A stretch of 64,000 bases of DNA from Methylomarinum vadi (GTDB taxonomy: Bacteria; Pseudomonadota; Gammaproteobacteria; Methylococcales; Methylomonadaceae). Under the pieces are notes generated by a model. That model searched no databases. It saw only the letters and a list, made by a program, of their open reading frames with translations, and was not told where the DNA came from. Both the position numbers and the translations under genes were made by a program. Location: positions 310,001-374,000 of the forward strand of contig NZ_JPON01000001.1 in NCBI RefSeq assembly GCF_000733935.1, written 5' to 3'. Each line of letters opens with the position of its first letter. Position 1 is the stretch's first letter. Shown piece after piece: positions 34,757-44,988 of this stretch.

Positions 34757-35353
34757 CTATTTTGATTTGCCCCATAATTCGGTCAAGCGTTTGTCCCGAC
34801 CGCAGGTAAAGCGATAGAACTTATACGAGAGCGGATTTTTCTGATAGTAATTTTGATGATAGGCTTCGGCCGGGTAAAAGGGGCCTGCCGCTATGATCTC
34901 GGTTTTGACCGCCCCCGGAAAAGGTTTGTTTTGTTGCAACTGCGTTTTAGCGTTTTCGGCGAGTCGGCGTTGTTGGTCGTCATGATAAAAAATCGCCGAA
35001 CGATACTGAGAACCTTTGTCACAGAATTGTCCCTGGTCATCAGTCGGGTCGATATTTTTCCAAAATACCTGTAACAATTGTTGATAACTGATTTTTGCCG
35101 GGTCGTATAGGATCCGTATGGCCTCGTAATGCCCCGTGTTGCCGCTGGAAACTTGTTCGTAGCCGGGATTCTTCAGAGTACCGCCGGTGTAACCGGTGGT
35201 CGTTTTTAAAACACCGGGAAGCTTGTCGAAAGGAGGTTCCATGCACCAAAAACAGCCGCCGGCGAATGTCGCTTCCGCGCTGACTTGTTCGGCATCGACC
35301 CGGCCGAAGCAGGAAAACAGTAACAGAATCAATAAAATTTTATTATTCGGCAT
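34757..35353 (-). CDS. msrA: Exported peptide methionine sulfoxide reductase A
   Basis: Reduces Met-S-sulfoxide in proteins. The 198-residue protein has a signal peptide (KILLILLLFSCFGRVDA, predicted cut after residue 21), then the active site TFAGGCFWCMEPPFDKLPGV with catalytic Cys at 34, and GYTGGTLKNPGYEQVSSGNTGHYEA as in all MsrA. A resolving Cys may be the one in RFTCGRDK. Export means it acts in the periplasm, where it needs a thiol donor; the thioredoxin/DsbD-like hybrid at 28479-29756 is a candidate. No MsrB is seen nearby. Confidence 0.94.
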   Translation of the reverse strand: MPNNKILLILLLFSCFGRVDAEQVSAEATFAGGCFWCMEPPFDKLPGVLKTTTGYTGGTLKNPGYEQVSSGNTGHYEAIRILYDPAKISYQQLLQVFWKNIDPTDDQGQFCDKGSQYRSAIFYHDDQQRRLAENAKTQLQQNKPFPGAVKTEIIAAGPFYPAEAYHQNYYQKNPLSYKFYRFTCGRDKRLTELWGKSK

Positions 35354-35492
35354 GATTTCAATGGCTTATTTCTGTCTTTATGATTAATATGGCAAATATA
35401 CAAATTTTTTCGTTACCATTTTTTAGTGGGTGGGCTAATGCTGTTAGTTCCAACTTCGAGGTTGCAGTCATGGTCATCGGGCGAGGTTTCTG

Positions 35493-35951
35493 ATGCGGTT
35501 ATTAAATAAAAATAAACCGGTCCAGGGAGCTGCCACTATCGAAATTGATAAACCCGTTCGACAGGTATTTTCATTCGTCGCCGAGCATTTTTTCGAAAAC
35601 TATCCTAGATGGGCCCTTGAAGTCGTCGAGTTCAAACCCATCAACAACAATCCGATGCAAGTCGGTGCGCTAGCCAAGCAAGTCCGTTACGATCAAGGCC
35701 ACAAGGTTGAGTCCGTTTTCGAAATTGAAAAATATGAGCAGGATAAATTGTTAGTTTGCCAAGGTTTATCCCATCCTTTCCGCCATAGTTATCTGTTCGA
35801 CCAATTGACCGATGAAAAGACTCTGCTGACGGACCGTTTCGAGCTATTGGAATTGGAACTGTTTATGCGGCCTTTTGAGAAACTGATTCGGGTCGCCATC
35901 GAAGAAGGGTTGCAAAATTCCTTGGACAATATCAAAAAACTGCTGGGTTGA
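35493..35951 (+). CDS. SRPBCC-fold (polyketide cyclase/START-like) protein (152 aa)
   Basis: Begins MRLLNKNKPVQGAATIEIDK, then VRQVFSFVAEHFFENYPRW and a beta-rich core, ending in the long C-terminal helix IEEGLQNSLDNIKKLLG. This is the layout of SRPBCC ligand-binding proteins, which hold hydrophobic molecules in a cavity. No catalytic residues are identifiable. It lies 39 bases before the LOV gene on the same strand and may be part of a light- or lipid-related unit with the following two genes. Confidence 0.78.
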   Translation: MRLLNKNKPVQGAATIEIDKPVRQVFSFVAEHFFENYPRWALEVVEFKPINNNPMQVGALAKQVRYDQGHKVESVFEIEKYEQDKLLVCQGLSHPFRHSYLFDQLTDEKTLLTDRFELLELELFMRPFEKLIRVAIEEGLQNSLDNIKKLLG

Positions 35952-35990
35952 TATTTACATGGCGGTTTAAGCAAAAAAGAGAGGTCGATT

Positions 35991-36440
35991 ATGTCGTTTG
36001 TTGTAGAAAAAGATCCCGGCTTGATTCCCCAGATTTTATCGATCATTTTGGACGAATGCGTCAACGGAGTGACGTTGGCGGACCCTGATCTGGAGGACAT
36101 GCCCATCGTTTATGTCAATAAGGCTTTCGAAAGAATGACCGGTTATGCAGAGAACGAAATCATCGGTAAAAATTGCCGTTTTTTACAGGGAAAGGAGCGT
36201 GATCAAAAGGAAAGATATCAATTGGCGGAAGCGATCAGGAAGCGCAAGCCCATCGAAGTCACGTTGCGCAACTATAAAAAAAATGGCGAATTATTTTATA
36301 ATCGCTTGAAACTCACGCCATTATTCGATCATCAGGGTAATCTGCTTTATTTTTTAGGGGTGCAGTATGACGTCACCCAACAGGTGGAAGCGGAAGATGA
36401 AATACAACAGCTTAATAGGCGTCTCGAGGAAGTTTTGTAA
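35991..36440 (+). CDS. Short LOV-domain photoreceptor (149 aa)
   Basis: A single LOV (PAS) domain with almost nothing attached. The flavin-adduct Cys is at residue 62 in GKNCRFLQGKERDQ, and all other FMN contacts are present: Asn in EVTLRNYKKNGELFYNRL (two) and Gln in YFLGVQYDVT. A short C-terminal helix (EAEDEIQQLNRRLEEVL) could be the signalling or dimer helix. Short LOV proteins bind FMN and respond to blue light, often by dimer change. There is no output domain, so it must act on a partner. The sterol-desaturase-like gene follows at 115 bases. Confidence 0.93.
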   Translation: MSFVVEKDPGLIPQILSIILDECVNGVTLADPDLEDMPIVYVNKAFERMTGYAENEIIGKNCRFLQGKERDQKERYQLAEAIRKRKPIEVTLRNYKKNGELFYNRLKLTPLFDHQGNLLYFLGVQYDVTQQVEAEDEIQQLNRRLEEVL

Positions 36441-36554
36441 AAACAACGTTTGTGAACGAAAAAAGTTAGAAGCGCCTAATGAACATTCAAAACATCGGAA
36501 TGTCGAATTGTTCGATTTTCAGTTAACGTTTTTTTCTAGGGTCGGTATTCAGCG

Positions 36555-37385
36555 ATGTCAGAACAAGCCATTCAAAGCAATCAGGAAGCGTTTTCACTCA
36601 ACGAATTTTTACTGCTGCTGGCGATCATCGCTTTTGGCCTGTTGTTGATCATGGAAGTGGTAAAACCGTATCAATCGGTTAATAAACGTATCAAGCAGGC
36701 TTCGGTGGTCACCAATAGCACGGCGTTTATTTTCAATAACGTTATTCTGACCGCGCTAAGAGCCTCATCATTATTCTTCGTTGCCCAGCAATTTTCCTAT
36801 TTCGGCTTGCTAAGCGGCATGGCGAACGGTCCGCTAAAATGGCTGATAACGTTTCTTTTGTTCGACTTGATGATGTATGGCTGGCATGCCGCCACCCATA
36901 AATTCGAGTTTTTATGGCGTTTTCATAAGATTCATCACAGTGATAAAACGGTCAATGTCACTACCGGATTCCGTTTCCATGTGTTCGATTTGTTCATAGA
37001 AATAGTGATCAAGTGTTTGTTCGTCATCGTTGTAGGCGTGGAAGCTTATCTGGTACTGGCCATCGAGTTGATCGAAATGCTGTTTATCTTTTTTCATCAT
37101 TCCAATGTCGCTTTCAAGCACGAAGCCGAAATATCCAAGGTTTTGATCACTCCATCCCTGCATCGTACTCATCACTCGACTTTACGCAGTGAACATGACA
37201 GTAATTATGGCATTGTGTTATCGATCTGGGACCGTCTGTTTGGCACCCGCAAGGAGGTCATTCCGGCCAAGCTCGGCTTGGACGTGATCGAGGCCGAGAA
37301 TTTCTTGCAGTTATTCTTTCTCGCCTTCGTGACCGAGCGTCATATCAAGAAATTATTGCAGATCTTGCCGAAAGGGAAACAGTAG
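36555..37385 (+). CDS. Sterol desaturase / fatty acid hydroxylase-family membrane enzyme (276 aa)
   Basis: A diiron membrane oxygenase. Three His boxes are visible: HAATH near residue 111, HKIHH near 124, and HRTHH near 204, together with FHHSN between them. About four to five transmembrane segments surround them. Family members hydroxylate or desaturate sterols, carotenoids or fatty acyl chains using oxygen; the substrate here cannot be read from sequence. It follows an SRPBCC protein and a LOV protein on the same strand. Confidence 0.9.
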   Translation: MSEQAIQSNQEAFSLNEFLLLLAIIAFGLLLIMEVVKPYQSVNKRIKQASVVTNSTAFIFNNVILTALRASSLFFVAQQFSYFGLLSGMANGPLKWLITFLLFDLMMYGWHAATHKFEFLWRFHKIHHSDKTVNVTTGFRFHVFDLFIEIVIKCLFVIVVGVEAYLVLAIELIEMLFIFFHHSNVAFKHEAEISKVLITPSLHRTHHSTLRSEHDSNYGIVLSIWDRLFGTRKEVIPAKLGLDVIEAENFLQLFFLAFVTERHIKKLLQILPKGKQ

Positions 37386-37479
37386 TCGATTGGCCCCATG
37401 AAAAAGTTGTTAGCAACTTGGTCTACTGCTCCCCTTTCGTGAGATAGTTGGCGTCGCCTTAGAGAGAACGCCTAGCGTG

Positions 37480-37725
37480 TTATATTTGTCGGGCTTGGTT
37501 TTCCCAGAGCCCATTCTTATCTACCCACCTCATGCTGATCCAATACCAAAGCGTCATTGGCAGCATCATGGCGAACCTTTCCCAGTCGTTAATTAAATAC
37601 AGTTTGGCTATCCAGCCATTGCCATCTAAATAAAGATTCCATGGGGTATAGTAGAGTTTGAATAAAACGCAACTCCATATGAAAGTTAATGCACCCTTGC
37701 GACTCTCGATACTCGAAAATGCCAA
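37480..37725 (-). CDS. Small hypothetical membrane-associated protein (81 aa)
   Basis: Unrecognised. An 81-residue, Trp/Tyr-rich protein (LTFIWSCVLFKLYYTPWNLYLDGNG, WERFAMMLPMTLWYWISMRWV) with two likely hydrophobic segments. It is convergent with the desaturase-like gene. Real coding status is uncertain because of its size; the hydrophobic pattern is coherent for a small membrane protein. Confidence 0.5.
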   Translation of the reverse strand: MAFSSIESRKGALTFIWSCVLFKLYYTPWNLYLDGNGWIAKLYLINDWERFAMMLPMTLWYWISMRWVDKNGLWENQARQI

Positions 37726-38730
37726 AAAATACCCATAAAGGCATATCTTTTGTTTTTCATGAAATATTCCTGTCGATTAGATGATTTATTTATTGCCTAG
37801 CATTGTCCTTTTCTGGCCTGGCCCGGACTACAAGTAATAAGTCCATTATCACTGCTCAGCCCCAGAATCGAGTCAATCCAAGACGCGTACATGGATAATC
37901 GCGAGTCGGCTAAAAATTCCCCAAAACTACTGTTATTCGTCACAAACGGTCTATATTGGTTGTATTTTTTTACGGTGCTATCAGGCAGGATTCGAGCAGA
38001 ACAGATTTGCCGTATTGCTCATCAGTCGTCGGACTGTCGTCAGCGGGTACTTGGTTTTCCGATGCCGTTGCTGGGCTTGACGCAGGCTTAGTGGCAAACT
38101 AGAACTGAAAGAGAATAGAGGCCAGCGTATGAATTTTGTGCCAACAAAAAGCTGTCTATTATGGCTAGCCTGATATGTTAATGGCTTCCTTGGTCGATGA
38201 AACTTCGCTTTGGTGATGTAGGAAATCGGTCAAATCCCGCGACTTTTCCGACAGTTAATGGCGGTAGGCCATGGCGTTAACGCCGTCCTTTTACTTATCG
38301 ATATTGTTGCTATTTTGTGGATGGTAAGTTTATCGTCGGCATCCACACTAATTTTGTCAGCGCCTGCCATATATTAGTGTCAACCGTCATCTGGGGAGCG
38401 GGTATTCGTATCGAATATCGCTTAACGGTTCATCCGCTCATCGTAAGGTCAAATTCGGTTTGCTTCATTTCGGATAAGTTCGTAATCTATGGGCTGATGA
38501 ATGCTAACATCTTTCTGCTTGGGAGAGTTTTAATTCCCATAGCTTATCGGGAAAAGCAATCGTTTTTTCACCATTATTGTTATCATCGATTATCTGGAGC
38601 CTGTTGACACCGATTTTCACTGATGTAGTTTTCCTTGGAATGCGAATCTATTCCATACTGTATCTGGAATCTGAATCAGCGAGATGTGTTCAACTCGACC
38701 CATGTGATCCACGTAACGGGAAGGGCTGCC
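37726..38730. other. About 1 kb without a convincing gene, upstream of gltB
   Basis: Open frames of 66 and 96 codons (37891-38091, 38317-38607) have no recognisable character, and their composition does not match neighbouring genes. A 12-base palindrome GGCGTTAACGCC lies near 38273-38284, and a TTGACA at 38604-38609 could be a -35 box for gltB without a clear -10. It may be decayed sequence plus the gltB promoter. Confidence 0.4.
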
Positions 38731-41700
38731 ATGAGTATCCGTGACTTACCTACCGCGCAGGGGCTCTATGACCCTGTCAACGAACATGATGCTTGCGGTG
38801 TCGGCTTCGTGTGCCATATCAAAAACAGCAAGAGCCACGACATCATACTGCAGGGCTTAAAGATTCTGGAGCGGATCAATCATCGTGGCGCGGTCGGCGC
38901 CGATCCCAAGGCAGGCGACGGCGCAGGTATGCTGGTTCAGATACCGGATGCCTTTTTTCGAGCCGTCGTCGATTTTACCCTACCGCCGCTTGGCCATTAC
39001 GGTGTCGGCCATATTTTTCTCCCGAGAGACGCCGACGAACGGCATAAAATGGAGGAAATCGTCGATTGCCATGTACGGGAAGACGGCCATCAAGTGTTGG
39101 GGTGGCGCGATGTGCCCGTGGATAACGGCGATCTCGGAGAAAGCGTGCTGGCCATTGAGCCGGTGATCCGGCAAATATTCATCGCCAAAGACCCTGCTTG
39201 TCCCGACCAAGACGGTTTCGAACGAAAGTTGTTCGTGACCCGTAAGCGCATGGATAATGCCATACGCGATGCCGGCATTCAAAAAACCGCCTATTACGTC
39301 ACCTCGATGTCGTCGCGGACAATTACCTACAAGGGGATGTTGCTGGCGGGCCAAGTCGGAAACTATTATCTCGATCTCCAAGACGAACGTTTCCAGTCGG
39401 CATTGGCCCTGGTGCATCAGCGTTTCTCCACCAACACCTTTCCGACCTGGGACTTGGCACAACCGTTTCGGATGATTTGCCACAATGGCGAAATCAACAC
39501 GCTGCGGGGCAATGTCAATTGGATGGCGGCGCGTCGCCACACGATGCGTTCCGAGGTGTTGGGCGAGGATCTTAATAAAATTTGGCCGTTGATCGCCGAA
39601 GGCCAATCGGATTCGGCTAGTTTCGATAATGCCTTGGAACTACTGGTGATGGGCGGCTATTCCCTGGCCCACGCGATGATGATATTGATTCCGGAGGCCT
39701 GGAGCGGCAATAACCTGATGGACAACGATCGCCGCGCCTTCTACGAATATCATGCCGCGTTGATGGAACCGTGGGACGGCCCCGCCGCGGTGGCCTTCAG
39801 CGACGGCCGGCAGATCGGCGCCACGCTGGACCGTAACGGCTTGCGCCCGGCCCGATATCTGGTTACCAACGATGACATGGTGATCATGGCTTCGGAAATG
39901 GGGGTGCTGGATATTCCCGAGGAAAAAATCGTCAAAAAATGGCGTCTGCAACCGGGCAAGATGTTTTTGATCGACCTGGAGCAGGGCCGTATCATCGACG
40001 ACGCCGAAATCAAGGCGGAACTCGCCGCCGCTCGTCCTTACCAAGACTGGCTGGATCGAACGCAAATCAATTTGGACGAACTGCCGACCGATGTCGCGCC
40101 GATGGCGCCCGACGCCAAAACCTTGCTGAACCAGCAACAGGCCTTTGGCTATACCCAGGAGGATATCAAGTTTTTGTTGACCCCGATGGTGTTGACCGGT
40201 CAGGAGGCGATGGGCTCGATGGGGGCGGACAATCCGCCGACGGTGTTGTCGCGCCGGGCCAAACATTTGTCGACCTATTTCAAACAAAATTTCGCCCAGG
40301 TGACCAATCCCGCCATCGATCCGATTCGCGAGGAATTGGTCATGTCGTTGGTCTCGTTGATCGGTCCCCGGCCCAATTTGCTTGGCCTTAACGAGGCCGG
40401 CAAGCACATGCGCCTGGAAGTGAAACAGCCGGTATTGAGCAACGAAGACCTGGAGAGGGTGCGCCATATCGAAGACAATAGCGGCGGCGCGTTTCGCACT
40501 TTTACGCTCGATGTCACCTATCCGGCCGAACAAGGCGCCGAAGGCATGGAACCAGCGTTGAGAAAGCTGTGCGGACAGGCCGAGCAAGCCGTTCTTGAAG
40601 GTTACAACATTTTGATTCTGTCCGATCGCAACATGAATCGCGATCATATCGCGATTCCGGCCTTGCTCGCGACCTCCGCGCTACATCATCACCTGATCCG
40701 CAAAGGCCTGCGCACCAGTTCGGGGCTGGTCGTCGAGACCGGCAGTGCATTGGAAGTCCATCATTTCGCCACGTTGATCGGTTACGGCGCGGAAGCCATC
40801 AATCCTTATTTGGCGTTCGACACGATCCAGGAAATGTTGCCGCGGTTGCCGGAACAACTGAGCTTCGAGGAAGCCCAAACCCGCTATATCAAGGCGCTCG
40901 GCAAAGGCTTGAAAAAGGTCATGTCGAAAATGGGCATATCCACGTTCCAATCCTATTGCGGCGCGCAGATTTTCGATGCCGTGGGGTTGTCCACCGCTTT
41001 TGTCGAGCAATATTTCACCGGCACTCAAACTCAGGTCGAAGGCGTCGGTCTCGATGAGATCGCCCAAGAAGCGGTAAACTGGCATCAGACCGGTTATGGT
41101 TATCAGCATATCTACAGCGATCAACTCGATGTCGGCGGCGATTACGCTTACCGGCTGCGCGGAGAAGACCATGTCTGGACTCCGGACACGATCGCCAAGC
41201 TGCAACATGCCACACGCGCCAATCGTGCCGAAACCTATCGCGAATACGCCGCCTTGATCAACGAACAGAACGAGAGGTTGTTGACCTTTCGCGGGCTGAT
41301 GGAGTTTAAGTGGGCCGATCACGCATTGCCGCTGGAGGAGGTCGAACCGGCGCGGGAGATCGTCAAGCGCTTCGCGACTGGCGCCATGTCGTTCGGCAGT
41401 ATTTCCTACGAAGCGCATTCGACCCTGGCCAAGGCCATGAACCAGATTGGCGGCAAATCGAATACCGGTGAGGGCGGCGAGGAAGCGGAACGTTTCAATC
41501 CGCTGGCGGACGGCTCGTCGAATCCGGAACGTTCCGCGATCAAACAGGTGGCCTCGGGGCGTTTCGGCGTGACGATCGAATATTTGGTCAATGCCGACGA
41601 TATCCAGATCAAGGTCGCCCAGGGCGCCAAGCCGGGGGAGGGTGGCCAATTGCCGGGACATAAGGTCAACAAGCAGATCGCGCGAGTGCGTCATTCGTCG

Positions 41701-43395
41701 ACGCCGGGGGTCGGGCTGATTTCGCCGCCGCCGCATCACGATATTTATTCGATCGAAGATTTGGCGCAACTGATCCATGACTTGAAGAACGCTAATCCCA
41801 AGGCCCGTATTTCGGTCAAACTGGTTTCCGAAGTGGGCGTGGGTACGGTAGCGGCCGGCGTGTCCAAGGCTCATGCCGACCACGTCACGATCGCCGGCTA
41901 CGACGGCGGCACCGGTGCTTCGCCGTTGACATCGATCAAACATGCGGGATCGCCATGGGAAATCGGCTTGGCCGAAACCCACCAAACCCTGGTGTTGAAC
42001 CGCTTGCGCGGGCGTATCGCCGTGCAGGCGGACGGCGGCATGCGCACCGGTCGCGATGTGGCGATTGCGTTGTTGCTCGGTGCCGACGAAATCGGATTTT
42101 CTACCGCGCCCTTGATCGCCGAGGGCTGTATCATGATGCGCAAATGTCACCTGAACACTTGCCCGGTCGGTGTGGCGACGCAGGACCCGGAATTGCGTAA
42201 GAAATTTACCGGCAAACCGGAATATGTGGTCAATTATTTCTTCTTTGTTGCCGAGGAACTCAGGCAAATCATGGCTAGGCTCGGTTTCCACACGGTCAAC
42301 GAGATGATCGGTCAAATGGACCGTTTGGAAATGCGCCGGGCCATCGATCATTGGAAGGCCAAAGGAGTCGATTTCAGCAAGCTTTTGACCAAACCAGACG
42401 TGTCCGGCACGGTGGCTGTCTATAATTCGGAGCTTCAGGATCACGGTCTGGATCAGGCGCTGGATCGGCAACTGATCGAACAAGCCAAGCCGGCGCTGGA
42501 GCGGGGCGAACCGGTGCGTATCGAGCTTCCGGTCAAAAATTTCAACCGCACCGTGGGTACGATGCTTTCCGGACGGGTCGCCGAAAAATACGGTCTTGCC
42601 GGGTTGCCGGACGACACGATATATATCAAGGCGACGGGCACCGGCGGCCAATCGTGGGGCGCCTGGTTGGCCAAGGGCGTCACCATCGAGTTGGAGGGGG
42701 AGGCCAACGACTATGTCGGCAAGGGGCTGTCGGGCGGACGCCTGGTCATTTATCCGCCGCGACATTCCGCCATGGCTAGTCAGGCCGAGGAAAACATTAT
42801 CGTCGGCAATACCGTGCTTTACGGCGCCATCAGCGGAGAATGTTACTTCAGCGGCATCGCCGGAGAACGCTTTTGCGTGCGTAATTCGGGGGCGACGGCG
42901 GTGGTCGAAGGTTTGGGCGATCACGGCTGCGAATACATGACCGGCGGCATCATGGTGTGCCTGGGCCCGACAGGACGCAATTTCGCCGCGGGCATGTCGG
43001 GAGGCATCGCCTATGTTCTGGACGAGCACGGCGATTTTGCTCACTATTGCAACATGGCGATGGTGGAATTGGAGCCTATCGCGGCCGAGGACGACGCCTT
43101 GGAGGCGATGGATCATCAGGGCGGCGACCTGGAAACGATGGGACGGGTCGATGTCAGCCATGACATGACCCGTTTCGATGCTATTCGACTGCGGCAGTTG
43201 ATCAGCAATCATTTGCATTACACCGGTAGTTCCGTGGCCGAGCGTATCCTGTTGTCCTGGGAGGATTATCTGCCTAAATTCGTCAAAATAATGCCGGTCG
43301 ATTATCGGCGGGCGTTGACGGAAATGGAGGCGCAACATCGCCGACCGCCGCAATTGCCGAAGCAACCGATCAGAAGGGAGAGCAAACATGGGTAA
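38731..43395 (+). CDS. gltB: Glutamate synthase (NADPH) large subunit
   Basis: Transfers amide nitrogen from glutamine to 2-oxoglutarate, giving glutamate. I choose ATG 38731 (GGGAAGGG at 38718-38725 before it). An upstream in-frame ATG at 38635 would add 32 residues without family resemblance. The protein is 1554 residues. The glutaminase domain has nucleophile Cys 22 (HDACGVGF). The central domain follows, then the FMN/synthase domain with [27 protein letters not shown] and the [3Fe-4S] cysteines in [17 protein letters not shown]-terminal GXGXG helix domain ends the chain. gltD overlaps by 8 bases. Confidence 0.97.
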   Translation: MSIRDLPTAQGLYDPVNEHDACGVGFVCHIKNSKSHDIILQGLKILERINHRGAVGADPKAGDGAGMLVQIPDAFFRAVVDFTLPPLGHYGVGHIFLPRDADERHKMEEIVDCHVREDGHQVLGWRDVPVDNGDLGESVLAIEPVIRQIFIAKDPACPDQDGFERKLFVTRKRMDNAIRDAGIQKTAYYVTSMSSRTITYKGMLLAGQVGNYYLDLQDERFQSALALVHQRFSTNTFPTWDLAQPFRMICHNGEINTLRGNVNWMAARRHTMRSEVLGEDLNKIWPLIAEGQSDSASFDNALELLVMGGYSLAHAMMILIPEAWSGNNLMDNDRRAFYEYHAALMEPWDGPAAVAFSDGRQIGATLDRNGLRPARYLVTNDDMVIMASEMGVLDIPEEKIVKKWRLQPGKMFLIDLEQGRIIDDAEIKAELAAARPYQDWLDRTQINLDELPTDVAPMAPDAKTLLNQQQAFGYTQEDIKFLLTPMVLTGQEAMGSMGADNPPTVLSRRAKHLSTYFKQNFAQVTNPAIDPIREELVMSLVSLIGPRPNLLGLNEAGKHMRLEVKQPVLSNEDLERVRHIEDNSGGAFRTFTLDVTYPAEQGAEGMEPALRKLCGQAEQAVLEGYNILILSDRNMNRDHIAIPALLATSALHHHLIRKGLRTSSGLVVETGSALEVHHFATLIGYGAEAINPYLAFDTIQEMLPRLPEQLSFEEAQTRYIKALGKGLKKVMSKMGISTFQSYCGAQIFDAVGLSTAFVEQYFTGTQTQVEGVGLDEIAQEAVNWHQTGYGYQHIYSDQLDVGGDYAYRLRGEDHVWTPDTIAKLQHATRANRAETYREYAALINEQNERLLTFRGLMEFKWADHALPLEEVEPAREIVKRFATGAMSFGSISYEAHSTLAKAMNQIGGKSNTGEGGEEAERFNPLADGSSNPERSAIKQVASGRFGVTIEYLVNADDIQIKVAQGAKPGEGGQLPGHKVNKQIARVRHSSTPGVGLISPPPHHDIYSIEDLAQLIHDLKNANPKARISVKLVSEVGVGTVAAGVSKAHADHVTIAGYDGGTGASPLTSIKHAGSPWEIGLAETHQTLVLNRLRGRIAVQADGGMRTGRDVAIALLLGADEIGFSTAPLIAEGCIMMRKCHLNTCPVGVATQDPELRKKFTGKPEYVVNYFFFVAEELRQIMARLGFHTVNEMIGQMDRLEMRRAIDHWKAKGVDFSKLLTKPDVSGTVAVYNSELQDHGLDQALDRQLIEQAKPALERGEPVRIELPVKNFNRTVGTMLSGRVAEKYGLAGLPDDTIYIKATGTGGQSWGAWLAKGVTIELEGEANDYVGKGLSGGRLVIYPPRHSAMASQAEENIIVGNTVLYGAISGECYFSGIAGERFCVRNSGATAVVEGLGDHGCEYMTGGIMVCLGPTGRNFAAGMSGGIAYVLDEHGDFAHYCNMAMVELEPIAAEDDALEAMDHQGGDLETMGRVDVSHDMTRFDAIRLRQLISNHLHYTGSSVAERILLSWEDYLPKFVKIMPVDYRRALTEMEAQHRRPPQLPKQPIRRESKHG

Positions 43396-44842
43396 ACCGA
43401 CTGGCTTCAGAGAATACGTGCGTCTGGACCGTGGCTATCAACCGGTCGCCGATCGTGTCGTTCATTACGACGAATTCATAGTTCCCCTGACCGACGCGGA
43501 TGTCAGTACGCAGGGCGCAAGATGCATGGACTGCGGCATTCCTTATTGCCATTCCGGATGTCCGGTCAACAACCTTATTCCGGACTGGAACGACCTGGTT
43601 TACCGGGGTGATTGGCGCAAAGCCATCGACGTGTTGCATTCCACCAATAATTTTCCGGAGTTTACCGGGCGGATTTGTCCGGCGCCCTGTGAGGCGGCTT
43701 GCACCCTCAATCTCGAGGATTCGCCGGTCACCATCAAAACCATCGAATGCGCCATCATCGATAAGGCCTGGGCCGAAGGCTGGATACAGCCGCAAATCTC
43801 TCATCACAAGACCCGCCGTCATGTCGCCGTGGTCGGTTCGGGACCGGCTGGACTCGCGTGCTCCCAGCAATTGGCCAGGGCCGGCCATTTCGTGACGTTG
43901 TTCGAGAAACAAGACAAAATCGGCGGATTGTTACGTTACGGCATTCCTGATTTCAAACTGAACAAGCGCTTGATCGATCGCCGTATGGCCCAGATGCGTG
44001 CCGAGGGCGTCGATTTTCGCACTAATATTCACGTGGGTGTCGACATTACGATGGCAAAGTTGCGCGAGGATTTCGACGCCTTGGTGCTGACCGGCGGGTC
44101 GGAACAGCCGAGGGACCTGCCTGTTCCCGGGCGCGATCTGAACAATATCCATTTCGCAATGGATTTCCTGCGAGCCAACAGTAAGCGGGTACAAGGCATC
44201 CATGTTCCGGATGCGGAATTTATCAGCGCGGAAAACAAACGGGTCGTGGTGATCGGCGGCGGCGACACCGGCTCAGATTGCATTGGCACTTCCAATCGTC
44301 ATGGCGCCAAGTCGGTCACTCAATTGGAGATTCTGCCTAAGCCGCCGGAACGCGAAGAGAAGGGGCTGACCTGGCCGCATTGGCCAAACCGGCTGCGCAC
44401 TTCCAGTTCCCAGGAAGAAGGCTGCGATAGAATGTGGTCGGTGGCCACCAAGTCGTTCGTCGGAGACGATGCCGGTAACCTGAGACTGCTCAATTGTATT
44501 AAGGTCGAGTGGCAGAGGGACGATGCCGGCAACTGGCGCATGTCCGAAATTGCCGGATCCGAATTTAGTCTGGAAGCCGATCTGGTCTTGCTGGCAATGG
44601 GCTTCGTGCATCCGGTGCATGAGGGCATGTTGCAAGAGCTCGACGTCGAGCTGGACAAACGCGGCAATGTCGCCGCTGTGACAGAAGGTTCCGATGCTTA
44701 CCAGACCAGCGTGGAAGGCGTTTTTGCGGCCGGCGATATGCGCCGCGGTCAATCTCTTGTGGTTTGGGCCATCCGCGAAGGAAGGCAGTGCGCGAGGGCG
44801 GTGGACGAGTGGCTGATGGGGCGCTCCGACTTGCCAAAATAA
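43388..44842 (+). CDS. gltD: Glutamate synthase (NADPH) small subunit
   Basis: Feeds electrons from NADPH through FAD and 4Fe-4S clusters to GltB. 484 residues. N-terminal Cys motifs [19 protein letters not shown] and [15 protein letters not shown] bind Fe-S clusters. The FAD site is [19 protein letters not shown] and the NADPH site [18 protein letters not shown]. It begins within the gltB end (ATGGGTAA overlap). A TTCCGA/TCGGAA hairpin follows at 44845-44879 but lacks a T-run. Confidence 0.97.
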   Translation: MGKPTGFREYVRLDRGYQPVADRVVHYDEFIVPLTDADVSTQGARCMDCGIPYCHSGCPVNNLIPDWNDLVYRGDWRKAIDVLHSTNNFPEFTGRICPAPCEAACTLNLEDSPVTIKTIECAIIDKAWAEGWIQPQISHHKTRRHVAVVGSGPAGLACSQQLARAGHFVTLFEKQDKIGGLLRYGIPDFKLNKRLIDRRMAQMRAEGVDFRTNIHVGVDITMAKLREDFDALVLTGGSEQPRDLPVPGRDLNNIHFAMDFLRANSKRVQGIHVPDAEFISAENKRVVVIGGGDTGSDCIGTSNRHGAKSVTQLEILPKPPEREEKGLTWPHWPNRLRTSSSQEEGCDRMWSVATKSFVGDDAGNLRLLNCIKVEWQRDDAGNWRMSEIAGSEFSLEADLVLLAMGFVHPVHEGMLQELDVELDKRGNVAAVTEGSDAYQTSVEGVFAAGDMRRGQSLVVWAIREGRQCARAVDEWLMGRSDLPK

Positions 44843-44930
44843 CGTTCCGAGCATTTTCTCTCTTCGATTTTTATCGGAATAGCGTCCGCAGGGATTTCTG
44901 TTCAACTCCTTAAAACTGTTGCTTTCTTAA

Positions 44931-44947
44931 ATGTTATGTTGTAACAT
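44931..44947. promoter_or_regulatory. Zur-box-like palindrome upstream of the zinc receptor gene
   Basis: ATGTTA-TGTTG-TAACAT: perfect 6-base half sites around a 5-base centre, closely matching the Zur operator pattern (TGTTATNNTATAACA-like). It ends 41 bases before the receptor ATG, where a promoter would be expected. Regulation by the Zur-like protein two genes downstream is inferred. Confidence 0.7.
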
Positions 44948-44988
44948 ATTGTTTTGTTCTTAAGGATTTTAGGATTGGATTTGTTGCG

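Noticed and set aside
37891-38091. 66-codon frame upstream of gltB
   Set aside because: No Shine-Dalgarno, no family, low-complexity hydrophobic start by chance.
38317-38607. 96-codon frame upstream of gltB
   Set aside because: No recognisable domain, weak start and composition unlike neighbours; listed only as non-coding.
38635-38730. Longer gltB N-terminus (extra 32 residues)
   Set aside because: The added residues have no family similarity, while ATG 38731 has a GGGAAGGG ribosome site and puts the nucleophile Cys at the expected distance.
40681-43389. 902-codon minus-strand open frame
   Set aside because: It lies entirely antisense to gltB, whose translation shows all glutamate synthase motifs; the long frame results from the high-GC codon pattern of gltB.
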